From assembly GCA_964406605.1 (NCBI GenBank), contig CAYOSF010000016.1, positions 10,746 through 74,745 of the forward strand: a stretch of DNA of 64,000 nucleotides, written 5' to 3'. The translations under genes and the position numbers were made by a program. The stretch's first letter is position 1. Each line of letters begins with the position of its first letter. Below, in pieces: positions 49,447-57,817 of the stretch. Under the pieces are notes generated by a model. The model saw nothing but the letters and a program-made list of their open reading frames with translations, was not told where the DNA came from and ran no database searches. Source of the stretch: CAYOSF01 sp964406605. GTDB lineage: Bacteria; Chloroflexota; Dehalococcoidia; DSTF01; RBG-16-68-14.

Positions 49447-50274
49447 CTAGGGTTCGACGTACCCGACGAGCGCGCCTCCGTGGTGGCTGATGCGGATCTC
49501 CCCCTCTTGAGACAGCCGCGCCTCCGCCAGCCGGAGGAACTCAGCCCGAACGCGGTCACCGTCCGCCCCTGCCAAGGCAGGAGGGCGCCAGGCGTCCCAG
49601 ATCCTGAGGACGGGCGCCGCGTCAGGAACCACCATCCAGCCGCGCCACTCGCACAGTTCAACACGAGCGAAATGGCGCCTCATGCAGGACGCGCCCGACT
49701 CGAGGTCGAACCGGGCCCCGATATCCGGCCCAGACCGCCCACGGCCGAGAACTGCGCGCTCAGCCGCGTTCGACAGCTCGTAGTACTCGCGCATGTGATC
49801 CGGGGCGCTGGCGGCGACCACAAGCCGTCCTCCCCGTCGCAGGCTCTGCCTGATCCTCGTCAGCCCCGCGTCGATGTCGCGCAGGAAGTAGAGGGTCCAG
49901 CAGGTCACGACGGCGTCGAAGCAGGCGTCCGCGAAGGGCAGGCGCTCGATGTCTCCCACCACGAGCCCTACCTTCTCGCCCAATGAGCCTCGGGCGCGCG
50001 ACGTCATCCCACGCGACATGTCGAGACCAAGAAGGGTTGCGTCCCCGTAGGCGGCGGCGATCCTCTCCAGCAGCCAGCCGGTGCCGAAGCCAAGCTCGCA
50101 GATGCGCCAACGAGGGCGTTGCGGCCGAACCGCCTCTACCAGGATGCGGGTCGCCTCCTCGGCTTCGGAGGAATAGCGCTCGCCGATCTCGACCACGTCC
50201 GCCTGGTCGTCGGGCGCCTCGAACATCTCCCGAGCTACGGTCTTTGGATCACGATCGAGGGATTGTCCAGGCAC
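49447..50274 (-). CDS. Class I SAM-dependent methyltransferase
   Basis: A 275-residue methyltransferase. SAM motif ICELGFGTGWLLERIAAAYG, then LLGLDMSRGMTSRAR, GDIERLPFADACFDAVVTCW (motif IV) and LRRGGRLVVAA. This is the ubiquinone/menaquinone-methyltransferase-like group, which is large and functionally mixed. The stop is 20 bases from the convergent membrane-protein gene. Confidence 0.87.
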   Translation of the reverse strand: MPGQSLDRDPKTVAREMFEAPDDQADVVEIGERYSSEAEEATRILVEAVRPQRPRWRICELGFGTGWLLERIAAAYGDATLLGLDMSRGMTSRARGSLGEKVGLVVGDIERLPFADACFDAVVTCWTLYFLRDIDAGLTRIRQSLRRGGRLVVAASAPDHMREYYELSNAAERAVLGRGRSGPDIGARFDLESGASCMRRHFARVELCEWRGWMVVPDAAPVLRIWDAWRPPALAGADGDRVRAEFLRLAEARLSQEGEIRISHHGGALVGYVEP

Positions 50275-50301
50275 GTGCGTGGTCGTCCTGGAGGGAGCCG
50301 C

Positions 50302-51042
50302 CTAGTCCTCCCATTTCACGAAGTAGCGGATGTCCGCGTCTGTCCGCCGCTCCGCGAGGAACTCGCTGCAGTCCCATCCCGATGAGATGAGATTCACTGT
50401 CCCGAGCGTTGCCGGCGTGCTCGTTTCGCATACGGCGCTGCGCAACTGGGCAAGGCCCATTTCCTGCCGGATAACGTCCACGACGTTGCCGTCTGCGGCC
50501 CAGTCCTGATCGGGGAAGCCCTCGAGCCGGAGCAACTCCTGCATGGACTGCCGTTCTTCGACCGAGGCTCCCGCCATCGCGTCCTGGAACTGCTCCTCCA
50601 GCTCGCGCGTATACTCGACGGCGTCCTCGTACGACGGAAGGAACCCCCTGCGCTCGACGGCCTGGCGCAGTACCTCCTCATCGATCAGCGCTTCCAACGG
50701 ATCGTTCGATTCAGTCTCCGTCAATTGCGGGTCCAGTAGATCCGCGGCTATCGGATCATCGGAGTTCTGGACGGCCTGCCGCCTCGTCAGCTCCTGCAGG
50801 ACCTGCTCTGCCGCAAGCGCCTGGCCCGTGATAGGCACGCGCGTAACGTCCGCAACCACCAGCGGGTACTGGTCCGCAAACGGCGGATCGAAGTAGTCGG
50901 ACCAGGAGAGTTCCACGTCGTCCAGATCGAGATGCCGGATCCCCACTCGGCTGTCCGCTTCGCCACCGCCGCAGGCGGTGGCAAGGAACGGCAACATCAG
51001 GAGTGTGAGCAGCATCGCGAGAGTCGCCCTGGGCATGGTCAC
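50302..51042 (-). CDS. SurA-N-like lipoprotein (possible chaperone)
   Basis: A 246-residue exported lipoprotein. Signal MLLTLLMLPFLATAC with lipobox LATAC, followed by GGGEAD. The middle (ITGQALAAEQVLQELTRRQAV, PLEALIDEEVLRQAVERRGF, SYEDAVEYTRELEEQFQDAM) is the helical pattern of the SurA N-terminal chaperone domain. No parvulin isomerase domain follows. It overlaps the Nudix gene by four bases. Confidence 0.7.
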   Translation of the reverse strand: MTMPRATLAMLLTLLMLPFLATACGGGEADSRVGIRHLDLDDVELSWSDYFDPPFADQYPLVVADVTRVPITGQALAAEQVLQELTRRQAVQNSDDPIAADLLDPQLTETESNDPLEALIDEEVLRQAVERRGFLPSYEDAVEYTRELEEQFQDAMAGASVEERQSMQELLRLEGFPDQDWAADGNVVDVIRQEMGLAQLRSAVCETSTPATLGTVNLISSGWDCSEFLAERRTDADIRYFVKWED

Positions 51043-51629
51043 AGGTTCCCCAGCCCTCGTCCCTCGCCGCTCGTCACTTCCAGGAACTGGTGCAGCATGC
51101 GCGCCGTCGCCCCCCAGATGAGGTGCTCGCCGAAGTTGTAGGACGGGGGCCGGGCGGGATAGCCGCGCCAGACGGCCGGTTCCGTGTTCAGCGACGACGG
51201 ATCGCGCAGATGGGGCAGAGGAACCACCAGCAGCTCCGCCACCTCGACGATGCTGGGAGCGAACGGATAGGGCGCCGGCTTCGTCACACCGCCGACAAAG
51301 GGCGAGACGAGAAAGTCGGTGATCGTGACCATGTCATCGAGCCGGCCCCATATCTCAACGTCCTCTCTCTTCAGGCCGATCTCCTCCTCCGCTTCCCGCA
51401 GCGCGGTAGCGGCCAGATTCGCGTCCTCCGCGTCCTGGGCGCCGCCCGGAAAGGAGATCTGTCCCTTGTGGTACTCCACCGTCTCGGTCCGGAGCGTCAG
51501 GAGGACGTGTGGGACGCCATCGACCTCATAGATGGGGATGAGGACGGCGGCGCGGGGCGTCTCATTCTGGTGAATACGCCGCGGCTCGCGAGCATCGAGA
51601 GCGCGGCGAATGTGCGAGAACATGGTCAT
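51039..51629 (-). CDS. CoA pyrophosphatase-like Nudix hydrolase
   Basis: A 196-residue Nudix protein. The CoA-type signature ending in VEYHKGQISFPGGAQDAED precedes the Nudix box ATALREAEEEIGLKREDVEIWGRLDD. These enzymes split coenzyme A or its derivatives at the pyrophosphate. The first ATG is 51629, but a TACACT -10 (51633-51638) lies directly before it, so the second ATG at 51623 may be the true, almost leaderless start. Confidence 0.87.
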   Translation of the reverse strand: MTMFSHIRRALDAREPRRIHQNETPRAAVLIPIYEVDGVPHVLLTLRTETVEYHKGQISFPGGAQDAEDANLAATALREAEEEIGLKREDVEIWGRLDDMVTITDFLVSPFVGGVTKPAPYPFAPSIVEVAELLVVPLPHLRDPSSLNTEPAVWRGYPARPPSYNFGEHLIWGATARMLHQFLEVTSGEGRGLGNL

Positions 51630-51632
51630 TGC

Positions 51633-51638
51633 AGTGTA
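51633..51638 (-). promoter_or_regulatory. -10 element (TACACT) abutting the Nudix start
   Basis: Minus strand: GCGG-TACACT-GCAATG. Transcription about 7 bases on would begin at 51626, between the two candidate ATG codons. Confidence 0.4.
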
Positions 51639-51655
51639 CCGCAGCGGCTAGAGAT

Positions 51656-51880
51656 TTATCGAAGTAGGTCGATGAACTCGTCGGGAGTCAGACCTGCCTT
51701 CCTAATGAGATCACGCAGTAGCCCCTTGCCCAGCTCGCGGTGATCCGGAACAGAGAGTGTTATCGCACGTCCAGGCTTGGTAAGCACGATATGGCTGCCG
51801 CGCTGACGCCTTCTTCGAAAGCCTGCTCGCTCGAACGCTGACACCGCCCGCCGCCCCAAAATGCGCCGCAGGCGGGCCAT
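51656..51880 (-). CDS. hicA: HicA-family toxin (mRNA interferase)
   Basis: A 74-residue protein with the double-stranded-RNA-binding-like fold of HicA. The segment AFERAGFRRRRQRGSHIVLTK contains the family GSH motif with the catalytic His, followed by ITLSVPDHRELGKGLLRDLI and RKAGLTPDEFIDLL. The ATG overlaps the hicB stop (TAATG), so antitoxin is translated first and the toxin is coupled. Confidence 0.88.
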   Translation of the reverse strand: MARLRRILGRRAVSAFERAGFRRRRQRGSHIVLTKPGRAITLSVPDHRELGKGLLRDLIRKAGLTPDEFIDLLR

Positions 51881-52176
51881 TAGACCGCGACCTCGGCCTC
51901 CACGTCCACCTCGCGTGTTTCGATCGTGAGTGGGAGGCCCTCTTCCTTGCGGTCACCAAGGCACTCCCTGATTTGCTGCGCGACTAGCTCCGGGGTTTCG
52001 GTCGGAAGTGGCACGCCATCCTCGGCGCGCACCTCAAGGCACAGGAGGATTGCTTCTCTGATGTTCGCCAGGGCATCGTCTCGCGACCCGCCCTGCGAGG
52101 CACAGCCAGGAATGGCTGGGCAGATGACCGAATAGCCGCCGTTTGTCTCGGGCTCAAGAATCACGGTGAACTTCAT
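51880..52176 (-). CDS. hicB: HicB-family antitoxin
   Basis: A 98-residue protein starting MKFTVILEPETNGGYSVICPAIPGCASQG, the classic HicB partial RNase H fold, with DALANIREAILLCLE as the following helix. No ribbon-helix-helix or helix-turn-helix domain is seen at the C-terminus, so self-regulation is uncertain. ATG 52176 is preferred to a GTG-like start five codons upstream. Confidence 0.88.
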   Translation of the reverse strand: MKFTVILEPETNGGYSVICPAIPGCASQGGSRDDALANIREAILLCLEVRAEDGVPLPTETPELVAQQIRECLGDRKEEGLPLTIETREVDVEAEVAV

Positions 52177-52206
52177 AGCAGGCCTCTGCACACCGTAGTG
52201 CGGTGA

Positions 52207-52437
52207 CTAAACACGAGCTGTTAGCTGAAAGCTGAATCTGTCGGCCCATCGGGTCCTATCAACGAGCGCGTCAACTCTGTGGCCGCAAGAGAGCTTGCGC
52301 CAGCCACTCGGGTCAATAATCCCGAAGCGAGCACGCGTCGCACCAACGAGCACCTTGAGCCAATTGCTGTCCGAGGCGTCGAACGGTCTCCCGCAAGACG
52401 GGCACTCCAACGCGCCCCATTCACCCTGAATCGCCAT
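52207..52437 (-). CDS. Small cysteine-containing protein of unknown function
   Basis: A 76-residue protein with CPSCGRPFD near residue 12 and KLSCGH near residue 50, a possible zinc site. The rest has no known family. It is preceded by GAGAGGA and lies just upstream of hicB on the same strand. Confidence 0.4.
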   Translation of the reverse strand: MAIQGEWGALECPSCGRPFDASDSNWLKVLVGATRARFGIIDPSGWRKLSCGHRVDALVDRTRWADRFSFQLTARV

Positions 52438-52528
52438 GGTACTTGTTCCTCTCCGACTTCTCATCGGTGTGCATGGGCGTGAATGTCAGTTCGGAACTAA
52501 TGTATCACGACCTAGCCCAGATAGCAAC

Positions 52529-54214
52529 TCACTCCCATTCTATCGTGCCGGGCGGCTTCGAGGTGATGTCGTAGACGACGCGGTTGACCCCGGGCACTTC
52601 GTTGACGATGCGGTTTGCGATCCGGCTCAACACCTCGTAGGGAAGGCGCGCCCAATCGGCGGTCATGGCGTCCTCGGCGGTGACGGCGCGGACGGCGACG
52701 ACGTGCCCGTAGGTGCGGAAATCGCCCATGACACCGACAGACTGAGTGTCGGTGAGAATGGCGAACGACTGCCACAGCTCACGGTAGAGCCCTGCCGCCT
52801 TGATCTCGTCCATCACCACCCAGTCCGCCGCCCGCAGCGCCTCCAGCTTCTCCCGCGTCACCTCGCCGATGATGCGGATGGCGAGGCCCGGACCGGGGAA
52901 CGGCTGGCGGTAGACCATGTCGTCGGGAAGCCCCAACTCGACGCCCACCCGCCGCACTTCATCCTTGAACAGATGGCGCAACGGCTCCACCAGCCGGAGT
53001 CTCATGTTCTCCGGCAGGGCGCCCACGTTGTGGTGCGTCTTGATCTTGGCGGCGGCGCCCGTGCCGGTGGACGCGCTCTCGATCACGTCCGGGTAGGTCG
53101 TACCCTGGGCGATGAAATCGACCCTTCCCATCTTCGCCGCCTCCCGCTCGAAGACGCGGATGAACGTCTCGCCGATGCGCCGTCGCTTCGTCTCCGGGTT
53201 CGTCACCTCCGCCAGCTCGGCCAGGAAGCGGTCCTCCGCCCGCACGTGCTGCAGGTTGATGCGCATATGTCGGCGAAACGTCTCGACGACGCGCTCCGGC
53301 TCGCTGCGGCGCAGCAGTCCGTTGTCGACGAAGATGCACGTGAGCTGGTCGCCCACCGCGCGGTGGATGAGGGCGGCGGTGACGGCGGAGTCGACGCCCC
53401 CCGAGAGGGCGCAGATCACGCGTCCTTGCCCCACCTGCTCGCGTATCGAGTCGACGGCCTCCACGATGAAGTTACCCGCCGTCCAATCGCCGCTGCAGCC
53501 GCAGACGCGGTAGAGGAAGTTGCGCAAGATCTCCGTGCCCTGGGGCGTGTGCACCACCTCCGGATGGAACTGGATCCCGAGCATGCCGCGATCGTTCCCG
53601 ATCGCGGCAACCAAGTCGTTCTCGGAGTGCGCCAGCGGACGGAAGTTGGGCGGCAGGTCCACGATGCGGTCGCCGTGGCTCATCCACACCGGCAACGACG
53701 GCGGCAACCCGGCGAACAGCGGAGCGTCCTCCGTGGTCCGGTTGATGACCGCATGGCCGTACTCACGATGGTCACCGGGGGCGATCCGCCCGCCGAGCTG
53801 GTGCACCATGAGATGCATGCCATAGCAGATGCCCAGCACGGGAACGCCGGCTTCGTACACGTACTCGGGCGCTACGGGCGCATCTGGATCGTAGACGCTG
53901 GCAGGGCCGCCGGAGAGAATGAAGGCCCGCGGCTGCAGCCGCTCCACCTGCTCCCGGGGCGTATCGTGCGGCAGCAGCTCGCAGTACACGCTGCACTCAC
54001 GCACCCGCCGGGCGATGAGCATGCTGTACTGGGAGCCGAAATCGAGGACGACCACCGTTTCCGGCCTGGGCCGCCGGGGCAGCGTCTCTGAGAGCTGCTC
54101 AGACGGCTTCTCGCCCTCCTCCCCACGGGCGATCTCCAGATACGTCGAGACTTCGAGGTCGCCGCTCGCCGAAACGCGATGGCTTGCGTCCTTCGGGCGG
54201 GAGGTTTGAGCCAT
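52529..54214 (-). CDS. guaA: GMP synthase (glutamine-hydrolysing)
   Basis: A 561-residue enzyme that aminates XMP to GMP. Residues 1-50 are an unusual extension rich in Ser, Glu and Arg. The class I glutaminase begins VVVLDFGSQYSMLIARRV; its nucleophile is in VPVLGICYGMHLM and the His-Glu pair in IQFHPEVVHT. The synthetase has the PP loop ICALSGGVDSAVTAALIH and ends with the dimerisation domain (YRQPFPGPGLAIRIIGEV, ITSKPPGTIEWE). It diverges from tsaC. Confidence 0.96.
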   Translation of the reverse strand: MAQTSRPKDASHRVSASGDLEVSTYLEIARGEEGEKPSEQLSETLPRRPRPETVVVLDFGSQYSMLIARRVRECSVYCELLPHDTPREQVERLQPRAFILSGGPASVYDPDAPVAPEYVYEAGVPVLGICYGMHLMVHQLGGRIAPGDHREYGHAVINRTTEDAPLFAGLPPSLPVWMSHGDRIVDLPPNFRPLAHSENDLVAAIGNDRGMLGIQFHPEVVHTPQGTEILRNFLYRVCGCSGDWTAGNFIVEAVDSIREQVGQGRVICALSGGVDSAVTAALIHRAVGDQLTCIFVDNGLLRRSEPERVVETFRRHMRINLQHVRAEDRFLAELAEVTNPETKRRRIGETFIRVFEREAAKMGRVDFIAQGTTYPDVIESASTGTGAAAKIKTHHNVGALPENMRLRLVEPLRHLFKDEVRRVGVELGLPDDMVYRQPFPGPGLAIRIIGEVTREKLEALRAADWVVMDEIKAAGLYRELWQSFAILTDTQSVGVMGDFRTYGHVVAVRAVTAEDAMTADWARLPYEVLSRIANRIVNEVPGVNRVVYDITSKPPGTIEWE

Positions 54215-54257
54215 GCTGCTCCTGATGGGGATGTCTGCCTCAACGTAGCAGCGGTGC

Positions 54258-54263
54258 TATACT
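54258..54263 (+). promoter_or_regulatory. Extended -10 promoter (TGCTATACT) of tsaC
   Basis: TG at 54255-54256, then C, then TATACT; 44 bases before TTG 54308. The same context recurs at 19827. Confidence 0.55.
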
Positions 54264-54307
54264 GCCGTCAAGAGGATCACGCCTCTTTCGCTCGATAGCA
54301 TACGCAA

Positions 54308-54931
54308 TTGACCACTTCTCCGCCCGCCGATCCCGATCTGTTGAGGCGCGCCGTCGAGATCCTGCGCCAAGGCCGCCTCGTCGCCTACCCGACCGACACG
54401 CTCTACGGGCTGGCTGCGGTACCTACGGACGCGCAGGCCATCGAGAGGCTATTCGAAGCGAAGGGACGTCCCTCCGATCGAGGCGTCCCTCTCCTCATCG
54501 CGTCCCCGGCGGACCTCGCCCTGGTGGCCGGCGACGTGCCGGAGGTGGCCAGCGGGCTCATGCAGACCTTCTGGCCGGGCAGCCTCACGATCGTACTCCC
54601 GACCGCGCCCGGCTACGAATCCCCGGCAATCGGCGAGACGGTGGCACTGCGCGTCCCGGACCACCCAGTGCCACGAGAGCTCGTGCGACTCCTGGGCGGT
54701 CCGATCACGGGCACCAGCGCCAACATCTCAGGCGGGGCAGATCCGCTCACCGCGGACGACGTGCGGAGCCAGTTGGGCGACACGGTCGACCTGATCATCG
54801 ATGGGGGGCGTTGCCGGGGCGGCCGGCCCTCCACAGTGGTCGATTGCACGGTGGACCCACCGCGCGTCGTGCGCGAAGGCGCCATCAGCCGAGAGGAGCT
54901 GGTGCGGGCGGTGGCCGTGAGATTCTCGTAG
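54308..54931 (+). CDS. tsaC: L-threonylcarbamoyladenylate synthase (TsaC/Sua5/YrdC family)
   Basis: A 207-residue enzyme that makes threonylcarbamoyl-AMP for the t6A modification of tRNA. Features: VAYPTDTLYGLAAVPTDAQA, the nucleotide-binding KGRPSDRGVPLLIA (KRPxxxP variant), FWPGSLTIVLPT, VALRVPDHPVPRELV and GTSANISGGADP. Length fits the TsaC form without the Sua5 domain. It starts at TTG 54308. Confidence 0.93.
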   Translation: MTTSPPADPDLLRRAVEILRQGRLVAYPTDTLYGLAAVPTDAQAIERLFEAKGRPSDRGVPLLIASPADLALVAGDVPEVASGLMQTFWPGSLTIVLPTAPGYESPAIGETVALRVPDHPVPRELVRLLGGPITGTSANISGGADPLTADDVRSQLGDTVDLIIDGGRCRGGRPSTVVDCTVDPPRVVREGAISREELVRAVAVRFS

Positions 54932-54947
54932 CGGCGACGGGGCCGGT

Positions 54948-55202
54948 CTACGCTGCCCGTTCGTCGAGGGAACGCGGGAGGCCGCCCGCCTCCTGGCCCG
55001 TTTCCTCGGCCTCGGCAGGGCGCTTGAAGAAGAGCCAGATGCCGCTAACGTCCCCCAGCGGGCCCGAGCGCGGCGTGGCGCTCACCAGCTCCCACCCATG
55101 CTCCTCGTGAGTGTGCAGGGTGTTGTGAAGCTTGTCGGTGAACCGCCGGTCGGTGAAGACGGACGAACGCCCAACGTAGATAACCATGTGCTTGAATCGC
55201 AT
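54948..55202 (-). CDS. Small DUF4177-like protein
   Basis: An 84-residue protein. The stretch MVIYVGRSSVFTDRRFTDKLHNTLHTHEEHGWELVSATP is typical of small DUF4177-type proteins, in which NxxxxxGWELV forms the core. It is convergent with tsaC at 16 bases. Function is unknown. Confidence 0.6.
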   Translation of the reverse strand: MRFKHMVIYVGRSSVFTDRRFTDKLHNTLHTHEEHGWELVSATPRSGPLGDVSGIWLFFKRPAEAEETGQEAGGLPRSLDERAA

Positions 55203-55309
55203 GGCGCCTCCGAATCTAGGTTCGGCCAGACCGATGGGTATCTAAAGGGCTTCCGAGGCCTACTATTCGCATACCGCTCAGGTAGTAGGCAGGAAGCGGG
55301 GGCGCCGTG

Positions 55310-55315
55310 TATAGT
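55310..55315 (+). promoter_or_regulatory. -10 element (TATAGT) of pgk
   Basis: GTG-TATAGT-AGG, 61 bases before ATG 55377. Transcription should start near 55322 and cover pgk-apgM-tpiA. Confidence 0.5.
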
Positions 55316-55376
55316 AGGCGCGGAGTCGGGTGCCGCAGCACGCGCCGATTGGGGCGTCTCAGAGGAGATTTGAGCC

Positions 55377-56561
55377 ATGCGCAAGCAGACCGTGCGGGAC
55401 ATCGAGGTCGAAGAGCGACGGGTGCTCGTGAGGGCGGACTTCAACGTACCCATCGATGACCAGGGCACCATTCTGGACGACCTGCGCATCCAGGCCGCCC
55501 TTCCCACGATCCGCTACCTCCAAGAGCGAAGGGCCAGGGTGATTCTCTGTTCCCATCTTGGGCGGCCCAAGGGCAAGGTCACGGAATCGCTCAGGTTGGC
55601 GCCCGTCGCCGCTCGCCTCTCAGAGCTGCTGGGGGTGGAAGTTGCGACCGCAACCGACTGCGTAGGGCCGGAAGCTGAGGCGGCGGTCGGTTCGCTGGCG
55701 CCGGGCGATGTGCTGCTGCTGGAGAACCTGCGTTTCCACGCCGAGGAGGAGGCGAACGACGCCGAGTTCGTCCGTCAGCTCGCGTCGCTCGCCGACGTCT
55801 ATGTGAACGATGCCTTCGGCACCGCCCACCGCGCTCATGCCTCGACAGAGGGCGTGGCGCATCACCTGCCGGCCGTAGCCGGCCTTCTCATGGAGAAGGA
55901 GATCGACTACCTCAGCCGCGTCGTCGCCGACCCGGAGCGCCCGGTGGGAGCGATCATCGGCGGCGCGAAGATCAGCGACAAGATGGCTGTCCTGCGCAAC
56001 CTGCTGGCCAAGGCGGACGTGCTCGTCATCGGCGGCGGCATGGCGAACACCTTCCTGAAGGCGCAAGGCCTATCCGTGGGCGAATCTCTGGCGGAGGACG
56101 ACCAGTTGGACGCAGCCCGCGCGGTGCTCGACGAAGCGAAGGAACGCCGCGTCCGGCTCCTGCTGCCCCTCGACGTGGTGCTGGCGGACGATTTCTCCGC
56201 CGGCGCCCAGGCCCGCACGGAGACGGCAGAACAGGTGCCGGAGGGCTGGCGGATCATGGACGTGGGGCCTCGGTCGATCGAAGCCTACGGCGAGGCGCTG
56301 CAGACCTGCAAGACCGTGGTCTGGAACGGGCCGCTGGGGGTAGCCGAGTTCCCTCAGTTCGCACGCGGCTCTGAGTCGCTCGCCCGCATCCTGGCCGACC
56401 TGACCGCCGTCACCATCGTCGGCGGCGGCGAGACCGCCGCGCTGGTGCGGGAGACCGGCCTGGCCGAGAAGTTCGATCACGTCTCGACCGGGGGCGGCGC
56501 CTTCCTGGAGTTCCTGGAGGGCCGAGAGCTTCCCGGCGTCGCGGCGCTGCTGGACGCCTAG
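55377..56561 (+). CDS. pgk: Phosphoglycerate kinase
   Basis: A 394-residue glycolytic kinase. Features: RRVLVRADFNVPIDDQG, VILCSHLGRPKGKVTESL, LLENLRFHAEEEAND, VNDAFGTAHRAHAST, and nucleotide-binding GPLGVAEFPQFARGS with GGGETAALV and STGGGAFLEFLEG. AGAGGAG is upstream of ATG 55377. It is followed by apgM (43 bases) and tpiA. Confidence 0.97.
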   Translation: MRKQTVRDIEVEERRVLVRADFNVPIDDQGTILDDLRIQAALPTIRYLQERRARVILCSHLGRPKGKVTESLRLAPVAARLSELLGVEVATATDCVGPEAEAAVGSLAPGDVLLLENLRFHAEEEANDAEFVRQLASLADVYVNDAFGTAHRAHASTEGVAHHLPAVAGLLMEKEIDYLSRVVADPERPVGAIIGGAKISDKMAVLRNLLAKADVLVIGGGMANTFLKAQGLSVGESLAEDDQLDAARAVLDEAKERRVRLLLPLDVVLADDFSAGAQARTETAEQVPEGWRIMDVGPRSIEAYGEALQTCKTVVWNGPLGVAEFPQFARGSESLARILADLTAVTIVGGGETAALVRETGLAEKFDHVSTGGGAFLEFLEGRELPGVAALLDA

Positions 56562-56592
56562 CGCGATGATCGATTGCTAGGGCCGGGACAGG

Positions 56593-56598
56593 TACAAT
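56593..56598 (+). promoter_or_regulatory. -10 element (TACAAT) just before apgM
   Basis: GG-TACAAT-AACCCC-GTG: the start codon 56605 is 6 bases after the element, so an internal promoter here would give a leaderless apgM message. There is no Shine-Dalgarno sequence in between. Confidence 0.45.
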
Positions 56599-56604
56599 AA
56601 CCCC

Positions 56605-57816
56605 GTGGATCTCGATCTTGTCCGCCAGCTCGCCGTCCCCAACGATACCAAGATCGTCCTCGCGGTGGTCGATGGACTGGGAGGGCTACCGCACCTGGAG
56701 ACGGGCCGCAGCGAGCTGGAGGCCGCCAACACTCCCTTCCTCGACCGTCTGGCCGCCGAGAGCGCCTGCGGGATGACCATCCCTGTCGCCCACGGCGTCA
56801 CGCCCGGGAGCGGCCCAGGACACCTCGCCCTCTTCGGCTACGATCCGATTCGCTACACCGTGGGCCGCGGCGTCCTGGAGGCGCTGGGGGTCGACTTCGA
56901 TCTCCAGCCACAGGACGTAGCCGCCCGAGGCAACTTCTGCACGCTGGACGCCGAGGGGACCATCACCGACCGCCGCGCCGGGCGCATCCCGACCGACCAA
57001 TGCGCCGCTCTATGCGAGACGTTGCGAGATATCGAGCTGCCCGGCGTCCGGCTCTTCGTCGAGCCGGTGCGGGAGCATCGTTTCCTCCTGGTGCTCCGGC
57101 CGGACGGTGGGGACGAGCTTTCCGGCCTGGTGGCCGATACCGACCCCCAGCGGGTCGGCGCTGAGCCGCTGGCGCCGCAGGCGCTGGCGCCCGAGGCCGA
57201 CGCCACCGCGGAGCTGGTAAGCCGTTTCATCGCGGAAGCGCGGACGCGGCTGGAGGGGCGTGACCCTGCCAACGGCGTCACGCTGCGCGGCTTCGCCCAG
57301 CACCCAAGGCTGCCGCTGATGCCGGAGGTCTTCGGGATGCGGGCGGGCGCCGTGGCCGTCTACCCCATGTATCGGGGTCTCGCCAAGCTGGTGGGCATGA
57401 CGGTGCTGACGACCGGCTCCACCTTCGACGAGGAGATCGAGACGCTGCGCGCGCACTGGGACGAATTCGACTTCTTCTTCATCCACTACAAGCCCACGGA
57501 CTCGGCGGGCGAGGACGGCAACTTCGAAGCGAAGATGGCAGCGCTCGAGGCCTTCGATGCGGCGATCGAGCCGCTGCGAGAGTTGAAGCCCGATGTCCTG
57601 ATGGTGGCCGGCGATCACTCCACGCCTTCGCTGGTGGCCGCCCATAGCTGGCACCCGGTGCCCTTCCTTCTCCACTCCAAGTGGACCGGAGGAGACAGGG
57701 CGGGCGAGTTCAGCGAGCAGGCTTGTCTGCGGGGATCGCTCGGCACGTTCCCCGCCAAGGAGGTGCTGCCGCTGGCCATGGCCCACGCCCAGCGGTTCAC
57801 CAAGTACGGAGCGTAG
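56605..57816 (+). CDS. apgM: 2,3-bisphosphoglycerate-independent phosphoglycerate mutase, archaeal type
   Basis: A 403-residue ApgM of the alkaline-phosphatase superfamily. Features: IVLAVVDGLGGLPHLETG (first metal Asp), TPFLDRLAAESACGMTIPVAHGVTPGSGPGHLALFGYDP with the catalytic Ser in TPGSGPGH, HYKPTDSAGEDGN and MVAGDHSTPSL for the other metal ligands. It converts 3-phosphoglycerate to 2-phosphoglycerate. It starts at GTG 56605. Confidence 0.95.
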   Translation: MDLDLVRQLAVPNDTKIVLAVVDGLGGLPHLETGRSELEAANTPFLDRLAAESACGMTIPVAHGVTPGSGPGHLALFGYDPIRYTVGRGVLEALGVDFDLQPQDVAARGNFCTLDAEGTITDRRAGRIPTDQCAALCETLRDIELPGVRLFVEPVREHRFLLVLRPDGGDELSGLVADTDPQRVGAEPLAPQALAPEADATAELVSRFIAEARTRLEGRDPANGVTLRGFAQHPRLPLMPEVFGMRAGAVAVYPMYRGLAKLVGMTVLTTGSTFDEEIETLRAHWDEFDFFFIHYKPTDSAGEDGNFEAKMAALEAFDAAIEPLRELKPDVLMVAGDHSTPSLVAAHSWHPVPFLLHSKWTGGDRAGEFSEQACLRGSLGTFPAKEVLPLAMAHAQRFTKYGA

Positions 57817-57817
57817 C

